Shown here: positions 33,098 to 42,531 of the stretch, in pieces
Layout of the letters: the number at the start of each line of letters is the position of its first letter
How positions within the stretch are numbered: the stretch's first letter is position 1
Source of the DNA: an uncultured Lachnospiraceae bacterium
Lineage (GTDB): Bacteria; Bacillota; Clostridia; Lachnospirales; Lachnospiraceae
Assembly (NCBI GenBank): GCA_902762905.1
Contig: CACWQE010000019.1
Coordinates: 1-44,627, forward strand
DNA length: 44,627 nt
Direction: 5' to 3'
The notes under the pieces: model-generated
Databases searched by the model: none
What the model saw: the letters and a program-made list of their open reading frames with translations, nothing else
Told to the model about the DNA's origin: nothing
Program-made: the position numbers and the translations under genes

Positions 33098-35137
33098 ATG
33101 TCTCAGGTAGGAACAGAGCAAGTAACAAAAGATAAGAAAGAGAGAATCCATTGGAATATCATATCCATATATCTCATGGTATATGATGTGATAGCTGTGA
33201 ATTTTTCTTTCTTTTTTGGTCTTCTGCTGCGATTTGACTTTAAGTTTTCGCAGATTCCGTCGGAGTATATGCATGCCTTTCTGGTATTTGCTCCGTTCTA
33301 TACGATATTCGTGTTAATCGTATTCTATGGAATGCGGTTGTATAACAGTCTGTGGCGATTCGCCAGCTTCAATGAGCTGAACCGGATTATGTGTGCTACG
33401 GTGATCACGGTGGTATTTCATATTGTATGTATTACTGCATTTGTATTGCGTATGCCGATTTCTTACTATATGGTTGGTGCGATGATGCAGTTCGTATTGG
33501 TAACGGCAATCCGTTTCTCCTATCGCTATATCTCACTAGAACGTGCAAAGAGGGAAAGTGACAATACATCCGTGCATCGTGCCATGATCATCGGTGCCGG
33601 TGCGGCAGGGCAGTTGTTGGTAAGAGAATTAAATGGTTCGACTGAAACGGATGCGAAAGCATGTTGTGTGATCGATGATGACATGAAGAAGGTTGGCCGT
33701 TATATTGAAGATATTCCGGTAGTCGGTAACAGGGATACGATCTTTGAGAATGTAGAGAAGTATCAGATTGATCAGATCCTGTTGGCAATTCCAACTGCAT
33801 CCGCACAGAATGTCCGTGATATTCTTGCCATCTGTAATGAGACAGACTGTGAGATCAAGAGACTGCCGGGTGTGTATCAGATTGCGAATGGTGATGTGCT
33901 GCTTAGCAAAATGAAGCCGGTTGCGGTAGAGGATCTTCTTGGAAGAGAACCGATTAAGGCAAACATGGATAAGATATTTGATTATATTACGGGAAAAGTA
34001 ATCCTCATTACCGGCGGTGGTGGATCTATTGGTTCGGAATTATGCCGGCAGATTGCATCTCATAATCCGAAGCAGTTGATCATCTTTGAGATCTATGAGA
34101 ACAATGCATATGATATTGAACAGGAATTAAAGCGGAATTATCCGGATCTGAATCTGCTTACCTTAATCGGCTCGGTGCGTGACAGCCGCCGTATCAACTG
34201 GGTGTTCGAGACCTATCATCCGGAGATTGTATATCATGCGGCAGCCCATAAGCATGTGCCGTTAATGGAGACAAGTCCGAATGAGGCGATCAAGAATAAT
34301 GTGATTGGAACCTACAAGACAGCATTTGCAGCACTCAAGCATGGTGCGAAGAAGTTCGTTCTGATCAGTACAGATAAAGCGGTGAATCCAACGAATGTTA
34401 TGGGTGCCAGTAAGCGGTTATGTGAGATGGTCATCCAGAGTATGGATTATGTCAGCAAGAATAAGTTGTTCGGAATTCTGCCATATGTGCATGCACATTC
34501 CGGTGGAATTGATGAGGTGCATATGATTCATGATTCCGTGGATGAGGCAATGGAAGAGGTTGCCTGCACGATGGAGATGAAGAGTGAGAAATCGGATGGA
34601 AGCCGTACCGAATTCGTTGCAGTACGTTTCGGTAATGTATTAGGAAGCAATGGCTCGGTCATTCCATTATTCAAGAAGCAGATTGAAGCGGGTGGACCGG
34701 TTACGGTTACGCATCCGGATATAATAAGATACTTCATGACAATCCCGGAAGCAGTTGGTCTTGTGTTAGAGGCGAGTGTGAATGCCTGGGGTGGGGAGAT
34801 CTTCGTTCTCGATATGGGAGAGCCGGTGAAGATTGATACATTGGCAAAGAATCTGATCCGCTTGTCCGGTTACAAGCCGGGAGAGGATATTAAGATTGTA
34901 TATACCGGATTGCGTCCGGGAGAGAAGCTCTATGAAGAGAAGCTGATGGCAGAGGAAGGTATGAAGAAGACGGATAATGAGTTGATTCATATTGGTAAAC
35001 CGATTCCTTTTGATGTCAAGAAATTCTTTGAACAGTTGGAACGATTCGCAGCGGCCAGTTACGAGAATGACGAGCATATTGTGGATCTGGTGAAAGAGGT
35101 TGTGACGACGTATCATAATATGGAGAATGAAATATAG
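33098..35137 (+). CDS. Membrane CapD/PglF-like nucleoside-diphosphate-sugar 4,6-dehydratase
   Basis: 679 residues from ATG 33098; the frame is open to an ATG at 33059, and the AGGAG near 33081 favours the later one. Four membrane spans are followed by a first Rossmann domain (GAGAAGQLLVREL) and the catalytic SDR domain (ITGGGGSIGSELCRQI, STDKAVNPTNVMGASKR, RFGNVLGSNGSVIP). The SxnK motif has Met where classical epimerases have Tyr, as usual in this subgroup. It would convert UDP-GlcNAc to a 4-keto-6-deoxy sugar, the start of rare amino sugars such as bacillosamine or FucNAc. A roughly 50-residue insert, PYVHAHSGGIDEV and so on, splits the C-terminal region (34451-34603). It begins the sugar-assembly operon. 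Confidence 0.92.
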   Translation: MSQVGTEQVTKDKKERIHWNIISIYLMVYDVIAVNFSFFFGLLLRFDFKFSQIPSEYMHAFLVFAPFYTIFVLIVFYGMRLYNSLWRFASFNELNRIMCATVITVVFHIVCITAFVLRMPISYYMVGAMMQFVLVTAIRFSYRYISLERAKRESDNTSVHRAMIIGAGAAGQLLVRELNGSTETDAKACCVIDDDMKKVGRYIEDIPVVGNRDTIFENVEKYQIDQILLAIPTASAQNVRDILAICNETDCEIKRLPGVYQIANGDVLLSKMKPVAVEDLLGREPIKANMDKIFDYITGKVILITGGGGSIGSELCRQIASHNPKQLIIFEIYENNAYDIEQELKRNYPDLNLLTLIGSVRDSRRINWVFETYHPEIVYHAAAHKHVPLMETSPNEAIKNNVIGTYKTAFAALKHGAKKFVLISTDKAVNPTNVMGASKRLCEMVIQSMDYVSKNKLFGILPYVHAHSGGIDEVHMIHDSVDEAMEEVACTMEMKSEKSDGSRTEFVAVRFGNVLGSNGSVIPLFKKQIEAGGPVTVTHPDIIRYFMTIPEAVGLVLEASVNAWGGEIFVLDMGEPVKIDTLAKNLIRLSGYKPGEDIKIVYTGLRPGEKLYEEKLMAEEGMKKTDNELIHIGKPIPFDVKKFFEQLERFAAASYENDEHIVDLVKEVVTTYHNMENEI

Positions 35138-35219
35138 ATAGTAATAAAGGAATTGTTGCGTTATAGGGTATAGGGTTAGATGACCGAAAACGATTTGAAC
35201 GCACGAGAAGGTGACAGGA

Positions 35220-38216
35220 ATGAAAAGTAGTAAATTTAAAAAAATTATCATGCGTGTTGGTGCGATAATAGGCACGGCTATATCCGGTCTTTTTATTTGG
35301 AAGAAATGGAGTGAAATGAAAAGAAAGAATGATGCTGACTTGAAAGAAGACGCTTATTCTGGAGCCGGCATTCCTGTGCGTGAAGTGAAAAGAACAGTTT
35401 ATGAGAAATATATGAAACGAGTAATTGATATAGTATTATCGATTGTTGGAATCATTGTACTGTCACCAGTGTTTATCATCACTGCAGTTGCAATCTTTAT
35501 TACTGATCCAGGTCCGGTTATCTTTACTCAAAAGAGAGTGGGTATTAACAAGACATTTTTTAAGTTATATAAATTCCGTTCCATGAAGATGTCTACACCA
35601 CACGATGTACCGACACATATGTTAGATAATCCAGAATCCTATATAACATCAGTCGGGAGATTTATTCGAAAGACAAGTATTGATGAACTTCCACAGTTGT
35701 TTAATATTCTAGAGGGCAACCTTTCCATAATTGGACCAAGACCAGCTCTGTGGAATCAAGAGGATTTGATTGCTGAAAGAGATAAGTATTGTGCTAACGA
35801 TGTTATGCCTGGATTGACGGGGTGGGCACAGATTAATGGTCGTGATGAATTGGAAATTCCTGTTAAGGCAAAACTTGATGGTGAATATGTCGAGAAGTTG
35901 AGAAAGAATAGTATTTCTGGTATTGCGATGGATGTGAAATGTTTCTTTGGCACAATCACATCTGTGTTAAAATCCGATGGCGTTGTAGAAGGCGGTACTG
36001 GAGAATTGAAAAAAAGTGTAAGATATAATTATGAAGATGTTGATACACCAATTGGATTTGAAGAGGATGTTACAGTTGATTTCTCTCAGAAGAAAAAGAT
36101 ATTGATAACGGGGGCTAATTCGTATATTGGTGAGTCTTTTGAGAATTATGCTAAAGAACACTACAATGCTAATTTTGAAATAGACACTGTTGATATGATT
36201 GATGGCTCTTGGAGAGATAAGAGCTTTTTTGGATATGATACGGTGTTTCATGTTGCAGGTATTGCTCATGCTGATGTGGGAAATGTATCAGAAGAAGTAA
36301 AAGATAGATATTATGCAGTGAATACAGATCTAGCAATAGAAACTGCAGAAAAGGCAAAAAAAGAGGGCGTTAAGCAATTTGTATTCATGAGTTCTATGAT
36401 TGTGTATGGAGATTCTGCTCCTTATGGTAAGCAGAAGATAATTACAGCAGATACAAAACCTGAACCTGCTAATTTCTATGGGGATAGTAAGTGGCAGGCA
36501 GATAAAGGAGTAAGACGGTTGGCGAATGATAACTTTCATGTGCTTGTTGTTCGTCCGCCAATGATTTATGGAAAAGGGAGTAAAGGTAATTATCCGACAC
36601 TTGCGAAATTAGCAAAGAAATTACCGGTATTTCCGAATGTTAATAATCAGAGATCCATGTTGTATATAGAAAATCTTTGTGAGTTTTTATGTCAGGTCAT
36701 GTTAGTTGGAAAGGGAGGAATATTCTTTCCACAAAACGCAGAATACACACAGACAGCTGATATGGTTCGGATAATTAGTGAAGTGGCAGGAAAAAGAATT
36801 TGGATTACTAAATTGTTGAATCCATGTGTGTGGATTGGAAGTAAGATGCCGGGAAAGATTGGAAGACTAGTAAATAAGGCATTTGGAAATAGCTGCTATG
36901 ATTTGAAACTTTCAAAATATGACGACTTAAATTATCAACACATAGATTTAAAAGAAGGAATTGTTAATACAGAGATCATGGCAAAAAAAAAAGGAATGGC
37001 TGCAAATCATTATAAAAAGAATATTCTTGTAGTCACGCAGTATTTTTATCCAGAAACATTTCGAATTAATGATATGTGCCAAGAATGGGTAAAGAGAGGG
37101 TATGCAGTTACGGTTGTGACAGGGATACCTAATTATCCAGAAGGTAAAATATTTGAAGGATATGGATTGTTTAAGAAAAGAAATGAAGTATGGAATGGAA
37201 TTGATATTATTCGTATACCTTTGATTCCAAGAGGCAATAGTGCAATTGGTATGATTGTGAATTATTTGTCGTTTATGATATCTGGTTTTATTGTAGGTAA
37301 AACCAAAAAAGTGACAGCGAATCTTGTATTTTCTTTTGAAGTGTCACCAATGACTCAGGTGTTAACAGGGATTAGTTTTGCGAAGAGAATGAATGTGCCA
37401 CATTATTTATATGTTCAGGATTTGTGGCCGGAGAATGTAGTAACTGTGACGGGAATAAGAAATCCGTTTATTATTAAACCAATAGATAAGATGGTGGATT
37501 ATATATACAGAAATAGTGACGAGATATTTGCTACTAGTCCAAGTTTTGTAGATGCAATCTGCAATAGGAAAGAAGTAGTTCCAAGAGAAAAAGTGCACTA
37601 TTGGCCACAGTATGCCGAGGAGTATTATCGACCATTAGAGAAAAAGAGTATTCCTGAAATAGAGAATGATGACAGTTTTAAAATTGTGTTTACTGGGAAT
37701 GTTGGAATGGCCCAAGGATTGCAAATATTACCTGAAACAGCAGAATTGTTGAATGATGTAAATATAAAATTTGTAATAGTTGGAGATGGAAGATATCTTT
37801 CACAATTTGAAAAAGATATAAAGGCAAGAGGGGTCGATAATAAATTTATTATGATTCCGAGACAACCGTCTGAAAGGATACCAGAAATATTAGCTGCTTG
37901 CGATGTGGCATTTTTGTCGTTTCAAGACAACCCGTTATGGAGTATGACAATCCCAGCAAAATTGCAAAGTTACATGGCTTGCGGAATGCCGATTATTGCA
38001 TCTGCGAAGGGAGAAACAGCAAGGATTATAGAAGAAGCACAGTGTGGAATATGCAGTTCTATTGGTGATGCACAGGAGTTAAGAACGAATATTATTAACA
38101 TTATGGAATGTGATCTAAAGGCAATGGGACAGAATAGTAGAAACTACTTTGATAAACATTTTAGTAAAAAGAGATTAATGGATGAAATGGATGAATATTT
38201 TGTGAATTTACATTGA
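35220..38216 (+). CDS. Triple-domain protein: sugar-phosphate transferase + NDP-sugar epimerase + GT4
   Basis: 998 residues from ATG 35220 (AAGGTG six bases before it), three normally separate proteins in one frame. Residues 1-265: polyprenyl glycosyl-1-phosphate transferase with a short N-terminal membrane segment and a second hydrophobic stretch (71-95), KRVGINKTFFKLYKFRSM, RKTSIDELPQLFN and GLTGWAQINGRDE. Residues 292-585: extended SDR epimerase, ILITGANSYIGE, SSMIVYGDS and YGDSK. Residues 598-998: GT4 glycosyltransferase, VVTQYFYPETFRIND, YVQDLWPENV, FTGNVGMAQGL and PAKLQSYMACGMPI. It could load the first sugar on undecaprenyl phosphate, modify a nucleotide sugar and add the second. A ten-A run at 36983-36992 lies in the joint before GT4. 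AT-richer than the upstream genes. Confidence 0.9.
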   Translation: MKSSKFKKIIMRVGAIIGTAISGLFIWKKWSEMKRKNDADLKEDAYSGAGIPVREVKRTVYEKYMKRVIDIVLSIVGIIVLSPVFIITAVAIFITDPGPVIFTQKRVGINKTFFKLYKFRSMKMSTPHDVPTHMLDNPESYITSVGRFIRKTSIDELPQLFNILEGNLSIIGPRPALWNQEDLIAERDKYCANDVMPGLTGWAQINGRDELEIPVKAKLDGEYVEKLRKNSISGIAMDVKCFFGTITSVLKSDGVVEGGTGELKKSVRYNYEDVDTPIGFEEDVTVDFSQKKKILITGANSYIGESFENYAKEHYNANFEIDTVDMIDGSWRDKSFFGYDTVFHVAGIAHADVGNVSEEVKDRYYAVNTDLAIETAEKAKKEGVKQFVFMSSMIVYGDSAPYGKQKIITADTKPEPANFYGDSKWQADKGVRRLANDNFHVLVVRPPMIYGKGSKGNYPTLAKLAKKLPVFPNVNNQRSMLYIENLCEFLCQVMLVGKGGIFFPQNAEYTQTADMVRIISEVAGKRIWITKLLNPCVWIGSKMPGKIGRLVNKAFGNSCYDLKLSKYDDLNYQHIDLKEGIVNTEIMAKKKGMAANHYKKNILVVTQYFYPETFRINDMCQEWVKRGYAVTVVTGIPNYPEGKIFEGYGLFKKRNEVWNGIDIIRIPLIPRGNSAIGMIVNYLSFMISGFIVGKTKKVTANLVFSFEVSPMTQVLTGISFAKRMNVPHYLYVQDLWPENVVTVTGIRNPFIIKPIDKMVDYIYRNSDEIFATSPSFVDAICNRKEVVPREKVHYWPQYAEEYYRPLEKKSIPEIENDDSFKIVFTGNVGMAQGLQILPETAELLNDVNIKFVIVGDGRYLSQFEKDIKARGVDNKFIMIPRQPSERIPEILAACDVAFLSFQDNPLWSMTIPAKLQSYMACGMPIIASAKGETARIIEEAQCGICSSIGDAQELRTNIINIMECDLKAMGQNSRNYFDKHFSKKRLMDEMDEYFVNLH
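36983..36992 (+). repeat. A10 homopolymer tract at a domain joint
   Basis: Ten consecutive A within ATGGC-A10-GGAATGG, coding Lys-Lys-Lys between epimerase and GT4 domains. Loss or gain of one A would put a stop within about 8-14 codons in either shifted frame, releasing a two-domain protein. Confidence 0.85.
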
Positions 38217-38290
38217 TATTTTGATAGATACATTTGTAGATTTTATTGTGTTAAGTTGATAAAAAGGTTGAAGAAAGAAGGTGCTTGTAG

Positions 38291-39361
38291 GTGGGCTTAG
38301 TCCAGGTTGCTTATTGTGTAGTTGCTTTGGATGTGTTGACAGTATTGAGCTTATGGCTCAAAGAACGAAATAAAAAATATATATTATATATATTTTTTGT
38401 TTTGTTTGGTTTTTTCTTTACAATAAGGACATTTGAATTTCCTGACACTAAAAATTACTATATGATTTTTCAGGATGTGAACAATTATAGTAATACGCTT
38501 GAATTAAATAATGTTATTTTAATAAATATATTTAAACACTTACCGTTTGGTTTTAAAGGATTTTGCTTTTGCTATGTTATTTTTAATGAATTGATTTTAA
38601 TTAAGTTTGCAAAAAATATTGTTGGTAAAAACGATAATTTTATTGAAATTGTTATGATTTTACTTGCGTCATATTTTTCATATTTTGGGTATTTATACAA
38701 TGGTACTATTATGAGGCAAGGTGTAGCAATGAGTTTTATATTACTTGCGTTTTCATATTTACTTAATCATGAAAATATGAAGATGGTTTTTTGCTTTATA
38801 GTGGCTTTTTTATTTCATTATAGTGCAATTGTAGGGTTAATAATATTTTTTGTGTCCAGAATAACGATAAAAAAAAGAAAAACATATTACATTTGGTATA
38901 TGCTTATAATTATTTCTTGGGCAGGAGATATTAGTCTTAGATTTTATGAAATATTTAAATATTTATTGTTGAAATCTGTATCAATTTTTCCTTTTATGTC
39001 CAGATATGCGTATTATGTGGTATATGCAATGAACATAAGAACTGATGGAAGAGAATCTTTAAAGGATTTAGTTTTTTTAGTCATTGCATTAATATGTCTT
39101 TTATTTCTTAAGAACAGAAATGAAATATATGAAAGTTTTTTGAAGGTTTTTATGACTGGTGTAACAGCGATGGTTTTACTGAATTGCTTAAATGTTGGAT
39201 ATAGATTTTATGATTATTTTTTACTTTTTGAAATGGGAATGGTCGCTATATTATATAATACACAAACTCTTATTAATAAAAAGCAATTTGGTATGCTTGT
39301 AATTTGTGTAAATATGATTTTGCTGATAGCAGTTGTTAGATTTTTACAGTCAGTAGCGTAG
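38291..39361 (+). CDS. wzy: EpsG/Wzy-like polysaccharide polymerase
   Basis: 356 residues with about ten membrane spans, very AT-rich. The start is GTG 38291 with GAAGGTG nearby; no upstream ATG exists in frame. The EpsG pattern is visible: FFFTIRTFEFPDTKNYY near residues 40-56, the YNGTIMRQGVAMSFILLAF segment and LFHYSAIVGL, all typical of the EpsG/Wzy group. It would polymerise lipid-linked repeat units on the outer face of the membrane. Sequence divergence in this family is high, so the call rests on topology and these motifs. Sits between the triple-domain protein and a GT gene. Confidence 0.83.
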   Translation: MGLVQVAYCVVALDVLTVLSLWLKERNKKYILYIFFVLFGFFFTIRTFEFPDTKNYYMIFQDVNNYSNTLELNNVILINIFKHLPFGFKGFCFCYVIFNELILIKFAKNIVGKNDNFIEIVMILLASYFSYFGYLYNGTIMRQGVAMSFILLAFSYLLNHENMKMVFCFIVAFLFHYSAIVGLIIFFVSRITIKKRKTYYIWYMLIIISWAGDISLRFYEIFKYLLLKSVSIFPFMSRYAYYVVYAMNIRTDGRESLKDLVFLVIALICLLFLKNRNEIYESFLKVFMTGVTAMVLLNCLNVGYRFYDYFLLFEMGMVAILYNTQTLINKKQFGMLVICVNMILLIAVVRFLQSVA

Positions 39362-39372
39362 GGAGAAATATA

Positions 39373-40122
39373 ATGATTAGTATAGTGGTTGTTGTTAATA
39401 AAAATGAAATATATAAAGAATGGTTAAAGAAAAGTTTAACTGATCAATCGATAGAAAAATATGAAATCATAGAAGTAAATAATTTTAATAATGAATATAA
39501 GTCTCTCTCAAAATTGTACAATAATGCTATCGATAAATGCAGTGGAAATTGGATCATGTTTGCGCATCAAGATGTTAGGTTCTTGAATAATAGCGAGCTG
39601 GAAAATATAGAGAATAAATTAAATGAAATAAGTTCAAGAAATGATCGCATTAAACTGTTTGGAGTTGCAGGAGTAAAAGAGGGGAAAAATGCTATTGGAA
39701 TTTCTAGCATATTTCATGGTGAGGACAAAAGGGGAGGAGATGTTAATGCATTTAATGGTTGTGATTGTCAAGAGGTTCAAACTGTTGATGCATGCTGTTT
39801 CTTTATAAAAAAAGAAGACATTAATGAATATAGATTTGATACCAAACTAAATGGATTCCATATGGTTGTAGAGGAATTGTGTTTGCGTATTAGAGAAAAT
39901 GGAGAAAGTGTTGTAGTCATTCCATGTAATTTATGGCATTTGTCAGATGGTAAATCATTGGATTCAACTTACTATAGAGAGACAATAAAAGTCGTCAAAA
40001 GTCATAAAAATATAAGTTTTATAAATACTACTTCCTTTCGGTGGAGGGTAAATAGGTGGTTATGTATAAAATTGAGATATTTTCAACTGAGAAATTATAT
40101 ACACCATAAATTGATTAAATGA
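39373..40122 (+). CDS. GT2-like (GT-A) glycosyltransferase
   Basis: 249 residues, soluble, AT-rich. The N-terminal GT-A beta strands (ISIVVVVNKNEIY) are followed by a LYNNAIDKCSGNWIMFAHQDV motif, where HQDV replaces the usual DXD, as in a subgroup of capsule glycosyltransferases. A later acidic VVEELCLRIRENG and LWHLSDGKSLD pattern fits the acceptor part. The sugar donor cannot be read. The start is 11 bases after the polymerase gene. The stop overlaps an in-frame ATG of the flippase frame. Confidence 0.83.
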   Translation: MISIVVVVNKNEIYKEWLKKSLTDQSIEKYEIIEVNNFNNEYKSLSKLYNNAIDKCSGNWIMFAHQDVRFLNNSELENIENKLNEISSRNDRIKLFGVAGVKEGKNAIGISSIFHGEDKRGGDVNAFNGCDCQEVQTVDACCFFIKKEDINEYRFDTKLNGFHMVVEELCLRIRENGESVVVIPCNLWHLSDGKSLDSTYYRETIKVVKSHKNISFINTTSFRWRVNRWLCIKLRYFQLRNYIHHKLIK

Positions 40123-40193
40123 AAAAGGATAGTTGCAAATGGAATGTTTGTAATGTCTATGAAGGGTATTGGACTACAGGAGATAAACAATAT

Positions 40194-41756
40194 ATGAAAG
40201 CAAAGAATCAGACGTTGTTGAATTTGATAGCAAGTATTTTGGCATTTTGCATAAATGCTGGCATACAATTTTTTGTTACACCGGTTCTGACAAGGAACAT
40301 TGGGGATGAGGCCTATGGATTTATTACAATTGCGAATGATTTTACAAGTTATGCAAGTATTTTTGCGGTTGTTCTAAATTCAGTTGCTGCAAGATTTATT
40401 AGTGTTGAATTTCATAAGAATAATTATGAGAAGGCAACGGAATATTATAATTCTATATTCGTTGGAAATTGTGTTATTTGTATAATACTCTTTTTGACCG
40501 GTGGTTGGATTGTAATGAATTTTAATAAATTTTTAAATATAAGTAGTGATTTGGTTTTTGATGTAAGAATTGTTTTTGCGGTTACTTTCGTAAATTATAT
40601 GCTCACAGTTTTTTTATCTATTTTCAGTACATCTACATTTGTAAAAAATAGGATAGATATAGAAGCTGTGCGGAATATAATATCTTATGCGATTAAATTT
40701 GCAGTTGTTTTTGTTCTGTTTTCAAATGCTTATAAAGTAAAAGCGTACTATTTAGGAATAGCGACATTAATTAGTACGCTATATTTAGGAATAGCAAACT
40801 ACAGTATTACCAAGAAAATAATGCCGGAAATAAAGTTTGACTTGCGAAAGTACAAGTTTAGCTCTGTTGTTGAATTATTAAAATCAGGATTATGGATGAG
40901 TATTAATAATTTGTCTAATGTGTTTACCAATAATTTTACGAGTATGTTTATAAATTTGTATCAAAGTTCGAGTGCTGTAGGACTTTACTCTGTTGCAAAA
41001 ACAATACCGAATTGTGTAACTTCGTTTATGTATGCCATATACGCTGTATTTGTTCCAACGTTTGTCAGATTGTATGCTGAAAAGAAGCAAAATGAATTAA
41101 AGGAATATGCGTTTAAAACAATGAAGATAATGAGTGTATTACTTACATCGCCGATCTTGTTACTTATTGTATTTGGAAAACAATTTATGATGTTGTGGCA
41201 AGGGTATAGACCAATGGAAGAAATAGATACGATTACAATAATTATGGCACTTAGCGTTGTATTAATAATGATCATTAGTGTAGTTCTTCCTATATCGCAA
41301 TTAAGTCTTACCGTAAATAAATTAAAGTGGCAGATGATAGCAAATATAATTATATCATTGTGTACTTTTGGTGCAGTTGCAGTAGTGTTAAAGGCAAAAC
41401 AGGGATTGATTGGCGTTTCTATTGTGACGACCATTATTCAAAGTGTATTGTGGATTGTTTTTATACCAATTTATTCTGCAAAGGTGATAGATATAAAATG
41501 GTATGAGTTTGTTGTGAAGGATGTGATTATTCTTGCAAAAATATTTGTTATGGGTGTATGTGCTTATTTAATAGCAGGCAATATTAAAACGAGTTCGTGG
41601 TTTGGTTTAATTATTTTCCTTCTGATAGGAGCAATTATTTTGTATGTATGGTCATTCTATATGTTCTTTAATAAGGATGAACGGCAGGAAGTAACACACA
41701 TTATTAAGAAATCGATTGAAAATGTATTAGGAGATAAGGAAGATGAATTTATTTAA
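40194..41756 (+). CDS. wzx: Wzx-type polysaccharide flippase
   Basis: 520 residues, about 14 membrane spans, of the MATE/Wzx fold. It moves undecaprenyl-linked repeat units across the membrane. The start at 40194 (MKAKNQTLLNLIAS) is preferred: it has AGGAG about 11 bases upstream and the usual family N-terminus. The frame also opens at 40119, overlapping the previous stop by four bases; the extra 25 residues do not resemble the family. Conserved bits include FFVTPVLTRNIG and SVAKTIPNCVTSF. The next gene's start overlaps this stop by 14 bases. Confidence 0.92.
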   Translation: MKAKNQTLLNLIASILAFCINAGIQFFVTPVLTRNIGDEAYGFITIANDFTSYASIFAVVLNSVAARFISVEFHKNNYEKATEYYNSIFVGNCVICIILFLTGGWIVMNFNKFLNISSDLVFDVRIVFAVTFVNYMLTVFLSIFSTSTFVKNRIDIEAVRNIISYAIKFAVVFVLFSNAYKVKAYYLGIATLISTLYLGIANYSITKKIMPEIKFDLRKYKFSSVVELLKSGLWMSINNLSNVFTNNFTSMFINLYQSSSAVGLYSVAKTIPNCVTSFMYAIYAVFVPTFVRLYAEKKQNELKEYAFKTMKIMSVLLTSPILLLIVFGKQFMMLWQGYRPMEEIDTITIIMALSVVLIMIISVVLPISQLSLTVNKLKWQMIANIIISLCTFGAVAVVLKAKQGLIGVSIVTTIIQSVLWIVFIPIYSAKVIDIKWYEFVVKDVIILAKIFVMGVCAYLIAGNIKTSSWFGLIIFLLIGAIILYVWSFYMFFNKDERQEVTHIIKKSIENVLGDKEDEFI

Positions 41757-42531
41757 AGTTAAATGCGTAGTGGCAAAAATTATTGATTGTATAGGATTAG
41801 CAGATTATTCAATTAAATCTTTAGGCAAAGATTATATTAGAATAATAAACTATCATCATGTTTTACAAGAAGATGAAAAAGGATTTGAACAGCAATTGCA
41901 ATTTTATAATACAAACTTCGAAAATGTAGATTATGAGAAATTCAAAAAATATATGAATGGTAATTATATCTTTAAGAAGAAACCAGGATTGATAATAACT
42001 TTTGATGACGGATATTTAGATAATTATGAAGTGGCATTTCCGATGTTGAAAAAATATGGTTTTACAGGCTGGTATATGGTTTCAAGTGGACTAATTGACA
42101 CTGATGGCTACATGTCAAGTGATCAGTTGAAGGAACTGTTGTCATCGCATCATGTGATAGGATGTCATACATATTCCCATCATAGAATGGAGCATAATGA
42201 TCAAGAAGAGGTGCTTAAGCACGAAATAGTTGAAGCGAAATATGATTTGGAGAATAAAACCGGAGTGGGTATTGATATATTTTGTTGGTGTGGAGGAGAA
42301 GAACAGCATTATACTCATAATGCGGCTCAAATGATAAAAAGGGCAGGTTATAAGTATTCTTTTATGACAAATGCAAAGCCTGTTGTTTCTAATGATAATA
42401 AGTTGCAGTTAGAGCGTTCTAATGTTGAGGCCTATTATGAAACAAGTTTAATGAAATTTCAATTGAGTTTTTTTAATGATTTGAAATTTAAAAATAAAAG
42501 AAAAAGGGTTGAAAAAATAACAAATGTATAA
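41743..42531 (+). CDS. Polysaccharide deacetylase (NodB/CE4 type)
   Basis: 262 residues, no clear signal peptide. The CE4 motifs are intact: TFDDGY (86-91, the metal and catalytic Asp) and HTYSHH (H142 and H146). The Cys-rich FCWCGGEEQHYTHN part takes the place of the usual third motif. CE4 enzymes remove acetyl groups from GlcNAc-type sugars; being cytoplasmic here, it may act on the lipid-linked intermediate. Its start lies inside the flippase gene, with AGGAGATAAGG nearby. It overlaps the next gene by eight bases. Confidence 0.9.
   Translation: MNLFKVKCVVAKIIDCIGLADYSIKSLGKDYIRIINYHHVLQEDEKGFEQQLQFYNTNFENVDYEKFKKYMNGNYIFKKKPGLIITFDDGYLDNYEVAFPMLKKYGFTGWYMVSSGLIDTDGYMSSDQLKELLSSHHVIGCHTYSHHRMEHNDQEEVLKHEIVEAKYDLENKTGVGIDIFCWCGGEEQHYTHNAAQMIKRAGYKYSFMTNAKPVVSNDNKLQLERSNVEAYYETSLMKFQLSFFNDLKFKNKRKRVEKITNV

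Noticed and set aside
32899..33135. A 78-codon open frame in the leader of the dehydratase gene
   Set aside because: It runs through the attenuator-like hairpin and has no ribosome site or homology signs.
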